Position numbers and translations under genes: made by a program | Assembly: GCA_964602445.1 (NCBI GenBank) | Contig: CAZRQV010000006.1 | Coordinates: forward strand, 9,314 to 73,313 | Reading direction: 5' to 3' | DNA length: 64,000 bases | Source: HGM12587 sp964602445 | GTDB lineage: Bacteria; Bacillota; Clostridia; Lachnospirales; Lachnospiraceae | Notes under the pieces: generated by a model | Database searches by the model: none | The model's input: the letters and a program-made list of their open reading frames with translations, nothing else | Told to the model about the DNA's origin: nothing | Shown: positions 58,040-64,000 of the stretch, piece by piece | Layout: each line of letters begins with the position of its first letter | Numbering within the stretch: position 1 is the stretch's first letter

Positions 58040-61000
58040 ATGAGAAGGATTAGAACAAACAGCAGAAAAGTAATTTCTGCAATCCTTGCAGCAGCTATGG
58101 TAGCAGGCATGATGCCGCAGCTTCCGGCCGCTGAAGTTCATGCTGCGGAAGCAGGAGCACTGACAACAGTAGAATCCGCTGCAGCAGACAAAAACATCGT
58201 TACAGTAACATTTAACGATGGAATCCAGGCAAAGATCACATTTCTGGAAGGCGATATCTTCCGTTATAATGTAGATCCTAGCGGAAAATTTTCAGAGTAT
58301 GCTACCACAGTATACGGAAATAATACTGTAAGAATTCCACAGTATCCGGATGATTACAAAGAATACAGTCATCCAGAAGCAAATGTGTCTGAAGCAGATG
58401 GTTACTATGTGATCAAAGCAGGCGATACAACGATCAAATTTGAAAAAGCAACTGCAAAGATGACCGTACAGTACAAAGACAAAGTTGTGATGGAAGAAAG
58501 CAAAGCGTTACAGCTGGGCGAAGAAACAAAACAGTCTTTGGTAAAGAATGATGGAGAAAACTTCTTCGGTGGCGGTACTCAGAACGGCCGTTTCATCCAT
58601 ACTGGAGAATCTATCAGCATCCAGAATCAGAGTACATGGACAGACGGTGGTGTTGCTTCACCAAGCCCATTCTACTATTCAAGTGAGGGATATGGTGTAC
58701 TTCGTAATACATTCCTCCCAGGTGTTTATGATTTTGGAAAATCAAATGATGAAACAGTAACCGCAGTTCATGAAGAAAATGAATTCGATGCTTACTATTT
58801 CTTATCTGACGGTGAAACTTCTACAGAAGTGGTTCAGGATCTTCTGAATGGATATTACCATGTAACAGGTAATCCAATCTTATTACCGGAATACGCTTTC
58901 TATGAAGGACATTTAAATGCATACAACCGTGACTCCTGGACAGAATCTGACGGAACCAGAGGATGGACAATCTATGGAAGCAATTCTTCCAGCGGAAGCG
59001 AAGGCTATCTGACATCCAGAAAAGAAGCAGGTCAGGCAACAGGATATAGACTTCCGGAAAATGCGCACGCAGAATCTTTAGTAGGTAAAAGACCAACTCT
59101 TTATACTGAAAACTATCCGGACAGCGTAGATACACCATATGAATATTCTGCATGTGCAGTAATCGATCAGTATGTAGATATGGATATGCCTTTAGGTTAT
59201 TTCCTTCCAAACGATGGTTACGGTGCAGGATACGGACAGAATGGTTACTATGTAAAAGGCGATGTTAACAGTGACGAATGTGTTGCTGTTGTAGATGCTA
59301 ACGTAGCAAACTTAGGAGAATTTACAGCATATGCACGTGAAAATGGTGTAGAAACAGGTCTTTGGGCACAGAGTTATCTGACACCACAGGAAAATCCAAA
59401 TGAATACTGGCATTTACTTCGTGATTTCCATAAAGAAGTAACTGTTGGCGGTGTTACTACATTAAAAACTGACGTTGCATGGGTAGGTTATGGATATGAC
59501 ATGGCACTCAATGCACAGCAGACAGGTTACAATACAGTAACAACAGGTGTAAACTATCGTCCAAACCTGATTTCTCTGGATGGCTGGGCAGGTACACAGC
59601 GTTTTGCAGGTATCTGGACTGGTGACCAGTACGGCGGTAACTGGGAATACATCCGTTTCCATATCCCAACTTATATCGGACAGTCTTTGGCTGGTAACCC
59701 GAACATCGGTAGTGATGTGGATGGTATCTTCGGCGGAAACTCACTGATCACAGTTCGTGATACACAGTGGAAAATCTTCACACCAATCATGATGAACATG
59801 GACGGATGGGGAAGCTATGCGAAGACACCTTATACTGCTGGTGATCCTTACACAGGTATCAACAGAATGTATCTGAAACTGAAAGCACAGTTATTACCAT
59901 ATATCTATACAAGTGCTGTATCAGCATCTAACATCGATACAGGAAATAACGACACAGGTCTTCCAATGATGCGTGCAATGTTCTTAGAATATCCGAACGA
60001 TGAATATGCATCTACCAAAGCAATGCAGTATCAGTACATGTATGGTAAAAACATTCTGGTAGCTCCTGTTTATACAGAAACAGAAAATCTCGATGCACAG
60101 GGCAATGACGTAAGAAACGGCATCTATCTCCCGGATGAAGAGCAGATTTGGATCGATTACTTTACAGGAAAACAGTACCAGGGCGGACAGGTATTAAATA
60201 ACTTTGATACTCCAATCTGGAAACTTCCGGTATTCGTGAAAAACGGTGCGATCGTTCCAATGTGGGAAGAAAACAACAGCCCGGCATTTATCGACAAAGC
60301 AAACAGAATCACAGAATTCTGGCCAGACGGATCTACAGAATATACATTATATGAAGATAATGGTACTTATGTAGAAAATGAACAGAGCAAAGTAGATGGA
60401 TACGGTACTGTAAACGATATCAGCTATGGCGATCATGTTTCTACAAAATATACTTCCGTAGTAAAAGGCGGCACAGCTACTTTAACAGCTGAAAAATCCA
60501 CAGGTTCTTATGAAGGATATGACAAAGATAAAAACACAACATTTATCGTAAATGTATCCAAAGAACCAACTGCTGTAACAGCGAAAAACGGAACAACTGC
60601 TCTTAAGAAAGTAGAAAAGAACAGCAAAGAAGAAGTTCTGAACGCAAAATTAAATGCAGGCGAATTTGCATATTACTATGATGAAAGCCCGGCAATCGAA
60701 ACTTATGCAGTAGACGGCGAAGATGAATTTGCAGCTATGATGGAAGGCAAAGTATCTTCTCCAAAATTATATGTAAAATTTGCAGAAACAGATTCCCAGG
60801 CAAACGCACAGGTTCTTACACTGGAAGGATTTGAAAACGTAGATGAAACTCTTCCGGTAAATAAAAAAGATGAAACTCTTGCAGTACCTGCAAATCTTCA
60901 CGATGTAGAAGAAGCAAAAACACCTTCAAGCAATACGATTGCATGGGATGCAGTAGAAGGTGCAACCAGCTATGAAGTTCGCGTAGACGGTGTTATAAAC

Positions 61001-64000
61001 AATGTAGGAAATGCAACAACTTATGTACATGCTGATCAGGATTACTATTCATTACATACTTATCAGGTACGTTCCAGAGGAGAAAACGGATATTCTGAAT
61101 GGTCAGAAGTAGTAGAAGCAAGAACAGCTCTTGACCCATGGAGAAACGTTCCTAATGCAAGCATTACATGGACAGGCGGAGACAGCTGGGGTGCATTAAG
61201 CAACGCAACTGACCACGATACAAGTACAATGTTCCATTCTACAGGCGACGTTGTAACAGATCAGATTCCATTTATCTTTGATTTCGGCGATGCATATACT
61301 CTGGATAAATTCGAATATTATGCACGTGACAATTATGGAAACGGTACTGTTAAGAGAATGAACATCTATACATCTCTTGATGGTGTAAACTGGAAAACAG
61401 TTTATGAAGCAGATGAAGACTGGACTTATGATACAAATGCATCTGTAGTAGACAATGTTCAGACAGTAAGTTTTGATGAAACAGGTGCACGTTATGTGAA
61501 ACTGGTTGTTACCAAATCTGTAGGAAACTTCTTCTGTGCAAACGAATTAGCAATCTACAAGAAAGACGGCAGCAGCGCATTTGCAGTCGGCAGTACAAAC
61601 AACCTCGCTGAAGTAGGTGACGGTGACTACACAAACATGAAGAACTATCTCGGTATGTCTGAAGCTGACGGTTCTAAATTCGTAGATCAGATTCAGAAGA
61701 GAAACGGAGATATCAACTACAACGGCGTATATGATGTTTACGACTATGCATATACAATGTTCAAACTGGATGGCGGTACAAAGAAAGTTGGTACAGTATC
61801 CGGTAAAGTAAATTACGAACTTGCAGAAGAAAACGTAGAAGAAGGAACGATCGTAATCAATGTAAAAGCAGAAAACGTGAAGAACCTGAACGCTTTCGGA
61901 CAGGTATTACGTTATGATCCTGAAAAATTAACATTTGTATCCTTAGAAGCTGGCTCTATGGCAGGCGCTATGGAAGATTTAAGTGTAAATAAGGTATATG
62001 ATGACGGAAGTGCTTATGTAAACCTTGCATTTGCAAACAGAGGTGACCAGGAACTTGTAAAAGGATCCGGCATCCTTGCAACAATCACAATGAAAGGTGA
62101 ATCCGTATCTGACATCGATTTAAGCAGTATCATGATCATCGGACCTGACTTTGGATGCAAGACACTTACCACATCTGCATCTTCAGGACCAAAAGATCCG
62201 GTTCTGGAAGAAGGCAACTTAGTAACACTGAACGGTAATACAGATGTTACTATGACAATGACAAACGAACATCTTACAACAGATAACGGAGATAACATTT
62301 CCGCATTGATCCAGCAGGGAAGCTATGCAGGCTTATTTGATGGAGTGATGGGACGTGACTTCGAATTCAAATGGGATATCGAAAGCAACCATGTAGATGG
62401 TGCATTACCAAAAGAAATTTCTTTACCATTAACATTACACTTTGCATTAAATGAAGAAGCTCCTTTAAATCAGGTTTCTATCTACAATGCAAACAAAGCA
62501 AATGGTTATGTGATCAAAGCAGAAGCGGTATTAAACTACAGCGACGGCACAACAAGTGAAAAACAGATCATTGAACTTACCAACATGACAGATTATGCTC
62601 CATTCGATTTCGTATGGGCAGGAAGCCATAAGAATGTGAAATCTGTAGATGTAACACTCCTGGAAGCAATCAATTCTTCAGGTGCAGCTGTTACAAACAT
62701 GATCACACTGGCAGAAGCTGAATTACGTTACAGCGATCTGAATGCAGTAACAGCAATCTCAGCAGAAGGCAATAAAACAACACTCGGCGTAGATGAAACA
62801 GTTGATATTACTGCAGTATTTACACCGGCAGATGCAACAAACCCATACTTCACAGCAGTTTCTTCTGATCCTTCTGTAGCAGAAATCGTTACAGTAGCAG
62901 ATGCAGACGGATATAAAGCATATCAGGTAAGAGGTGTGGAAGTTGGTACAGCAGAAATTACATTAACTGCACTGGAAAATGCTAACGTAAAAACATCTTA
63001 CACAGTTACTGTAGAAAACTTAGATCCTGCAGATGCAAGCAGAGATATTTCTGTAGATATTATGACAGCAACTGCAGAAAGCGAAGATGGCGGAACTGAC
63101 GGAAACCAGTACGGTCCTGCAGAATATGTACTGGACGGCGATGAAAAAACAGCTTGGATGACAGATTGGAACGGATATTCCACAACAATCGCAGAAGGAA
63201 AAGGCTGGATCGACCTTGCATTCTCAGTACCATGTACAGTAGACGGACTTCGTTATCTCCCATGTGCACATGCAGTAGGCGGAACATTTACTTCTATCAC
63301 AAGATATGAAATTTATGTTAAAACAACAGGCTCCAATGATTATGTGAAGATCGCAACCGGAGAATGGGAAAATACAACAGGATGGAAGATGACAAGATTC
63401 AATCCGGTTGAAAACGTAACAAACGTAAAATTACTTGCAACAGAAGCAAATCCAACACAGTGGTGGGCAATCGCATCAGAACTTCGTGTCACAGGTATGA
63501 AACAGGAAGGTTCTGCAGCAGTAGACAAAACAGATCTTGCAAATGTAATCGCATATGCAGAAGGATTAAATCCGGCAGATTACGTTGACTTCTCAGAAGT
63601 AGAAAAAGCATTAGAAGCAGCAAAAGCAGTATACGCTGATGAAAATGCAACTGCAGAAGAAGTAAACGAAGCAGGAAACAACTTAATGACTGCAATTGAA
63701 AGTCTGTCAGGAAACGTAGATCTTTCCGCAGCAAAAGCAGAACTGAAAACAGTGATGGATTATGCAAACGAACTGAATGCAGCTGATTATGTAGATTTCT
63801 CAGGAGTAGAAAAAGCATTGGCAGCAGCAGAGAAAGTATATGCAGATGCATTTGCAACACTGGATGACATCTGTGATGCATATGATAACCTGGTAGCAGC
63901 AATTGAAGAATTAGAAGAAAAAGCAGAAATTCCTGCAGAAGAAGCAGTAGTCAGACTTTCCGGTACAGACAGATATCAGACAGGAATCGCAGTTGCAGAA
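58040..64000 (+). CDS. Giant secreted GH31 glycosidase, partial (runs off the window)
   Basis: 1987 codons visible, no stop. Order: signal peptide (1-35); GH31 N-terminal domain; GH31 barrel with proposed nucleophile D478 (LKTDVAW) and acid/base D529 (WTGDQYGG); C-terminal beta domains to about 930; fibronectin III (944-1030); F5/8C (1034-1174); dockerin-like NGDINYNGVYDVYDYAY (about 1220); cohesin-like domain (about 1255-1360); a beta-sandwich (1374-1570); Ig-like BIG2 (1568-1664); second F5/8C (1667-1824); two FIVAR repeats (1827-1960); and the start of a CWB2 repeat (VRLSGTDRYQTGIAVAE). IRFHIPTYIG with GSDVDGIFGG recalls GH31 alpha-N-acetylgalactosaminidases, so a mucin-glycan role is possible. 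AAAGGGGAA precedes ATG 58040. Confidence 0.87.
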   Translation, partial: MRRIRTNSRKVISAILAAAMVAGMMPQLPAAEVHAAEAGALTTVESAAADKNIVTVTFNDGIQAKITFLEGDIFRYNVDPSGKFSEYATTVYGNNTVRIPQYPDDYKEYSHPEANVSEADGYYVIKAGDTTIKFEKATAKMTVQYKDKVVMEESKALQLGEETKQSLVKNDGENFFGGGTQNGRFIHTGESISIQNQSTWTDGGVASPSPFYYSSEGYGVLRNTFLPGVYDFGKSNDETVTAVHEENEFDAYYFLSDGETSTEVVQDLLNGYYHVTGNPILLPEYAFYEGHLNAYNRDSWTESDGTRGWTIYGSNSSSGSEGYLTSRKEAGQATGYRLPENAHAESLVGKRPTLYTENYPDSVDTPYEYSACAVIDQYVDMDMPLGYFLPNDGYGAGYGQNGYYVKGDVNSDECVAVVDANVANLGEFTAYARENGVETGLWAQSYLTPQENPNEYWHLLRDFHKEVTVGGVTTLKTDVAWVGYGYDMALNAQQTGYNTVTTGVNYRPNLISLDGWAGTQRFAGIWTGDQYGGNWEYIRFHIPTYIGQSLAGNPNIGSDVDGIFGGNSLITVRDTQWKIFTPIMMNMDGWGSYAKTPYTAGDPYTGINRMYLKLKAQLLPYIYTSAVSASNIDTGNNDTGLPMMRAMFLEYPNDEYASTKAMQYQYMYGKNILVAPVYTETENLDAQGNDVRNGIYLPDEEQIWIDYFTGKQYQGGQVLNNFDTPIWKLPVFVKNGAIVPMWEENNSPAFIDKANRITEFWPDGSTEYTLYEDNGTYVENEQSKVDGYGTVNDISYGDHVSTKYTSVVKGGTATLTAEKSTGSYEGYDKDKNTTFIVNVSKEPTAVTAKNGTTALKKVEKNSKEEVLNAKLNAGEFAYYYDESPAIETYAVDGEDEFAAMMEGKVSSPKLYVKFAETDSQANAQVLTLEGFENVDETLPVNKKDETLAVPANLHDVEEAKTPSSNTIAWDAVEGATSYEVRVDGVINNVGNATTYVHADQDYYSLHTYQVRSRGENGYSEWSEVVEARTALDPWRNVPNASITWTGGDSWGALSNATDHDTSTMFHSTGDVVTDQIPFIFDFGDAYTLDKFEYYARDNYGNGTVKRMNIYTSLDGVNWKTVYEADEDWTYDTNASVVDNVQTVSFDETGARYVKLVVTKSVGNFFCANELAIYKKDGSSAFAVGSTNNLAEVGDGDYTNMKNYLGMSEADGSKFVDQIQKRNGDINYNGVYDVYDYAYTMFKLDGGTKKVGTVSGKVNYELAEENVEEGTIVINVKAENVKNLNAFGQVLRYDPEKLTFVSLEAGSMAGAMEDLSVNKVYDDGSAYVNLAFANRGDQELVKGSGILATITMKGESVSDIDLSSIMIIGPDFGCKTLTTSASSGPKDPVLEEGNLVTLNGNTDVTMTMTNEHLTTDNGDNISALIQQGSYAGLFDGVMGRDFEFKWDIESNHVDGALPKEISLPLTLHFALNEEAPLNQVSIYNANKANGYVIKAEAVLNYSDGTTSEKQIIELTNMTDYAPFDFVWAGSHKNVKSVDVTLLEAINSSGAAVTNMITLAEAELRYSDLNAVTAISAEGNKTTLGVDETVDITAVFTPADATNPYFTAVSSDPSVAEIVTVADADGYKAYQVRGVEVGTAEITLTALENANVKTSYTVTVENLDPADASRDISVDIMTATAESEDGGTDGNQYGPAEYVLDGDEKTAWMTDWNGYSTTIAEGKGWIDLAFSVPCTVDGLRYLPCAHAVGGTFTSITRYEIYVKTTGSNDYVKIATGEWENTTGWKMTRFNPVENVTNVKLLATEANPTQWWAIASELRVTGMKQEGSAAVDKTDLANVIAYAEGLNPADYVDFSEVEKALEAAKAVYADENATAEEVNEAGNNLMTAIESLSGNVDLSAAKAELKTVMDYANELNAADYVDFSGVEKALAAAEKVYADAFATLDDICDAYDNLVAAIEELEEKAEIPAEEAVVRLSGTDRYQTGIAVAE

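Noticed and set aside
1..64000. CRISPR arrays, retrons, toxin-antitoxin pairs, rRNA operons, insertion sequences
   Set aside because: Looked for spaced direct repeats, reverse transcriptase or transposase motifs and rRNA segments; none seen.

Overview
The window reads as chromosomal DNA of an anaerobic, spore-forming, low-to-mid GC Firmicute, most likely a gut Lachnospiraceae (Blautia / Mediterraneibacter neighbourhood). The clues are spore maturation genes (spmA, spmB), a reverse rubrerythrin next to a PerR-type regulator, ECF-type vitamin uptake, cell-wall-binding-2 (CWB2) surface glycosidases with FIVAR, F5/8C, dockerin-like and cohesin-like modules, and strong AGGAGG ribosome binding sites. 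No species call is possible from sequence reading alone.

Layout. 1-3.6 kb: end of a trmN6-like methyltransferase, rsmI, then spmA (-) and spmB (+) pointing away from each other, and a hemolysin III protein. 4.0-6.8 kb: a Zn/Cd-exporting P-type ATPase and a zinc-sensing ArsR repressor, with a SmtB/CadC-like operator at the ATPase promoter. 6.8-11.3 kb: a 1497-residue secreted glycosidase anchored by CWB2 repeats. 11.4-12.6 kb: a CofE-like ligase. 12.9-18.5 kb: a complete sucrose regulon (LacI regulator, PTS EIIBCA, GH32 sucrose-6-phosphate hydrolase, fructokinase) with three matching operators. 18.6-21 kb: a surface-protein remnant, rubrerythrin, PerR and pyridoxamine kinase. 21.2-24.6 kb: NlpC/P60 hydrolase, HAD phosphatase, a dense DnaA-box cluster in AT-rich DNA, and trmB.

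24.8-28.4 kb is the most striking segment: a mobile element of only about 3.5 kb inserted in the 3' half of tRNA-Lys and bounded by 81-bp direct repeats. It carries a tyrosine integrase, a Rep_trans/NicK-type initiator-relaxase, an oriT-like hairpin directly upstream of that gene, two small proteins, a structured non-coding block and an attenuator-like leader.

28.7-42.8 kb: a BlaR-like M56 sensor with an unusual C-terminus plus a BlaI repressor, an NfeD/SPFH membrane pair, MATE and DMT transporters, glycogen synthase, a small orphan histidine kinase, a HIT protein, a sigma factor, murG on the opposite strand, an anti-sigma-like membrane protein, a small secreted protein and an aldo/keto reductase behind a MerR-type promoter. 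43-54.9 kb: a beta-glucoside locus (domain-permuted GH3, ABC importer, AraC regulator, two GH94 phosphorylases). Together these import glucan oligosaccharides and cleave them, largely by phosphorolysis. 55-56.7 kb: an ECF S component divergent from a short MocR/PdxR-like regulator, probably vitamin B6 uptake. 56.8 kb to the end: a TPR protein and the first 1987 codons of a giant GH31 surface enzyme that runs off the window with the same FIVAR-CWB2 tail as the 6.8-kb glycosidase.
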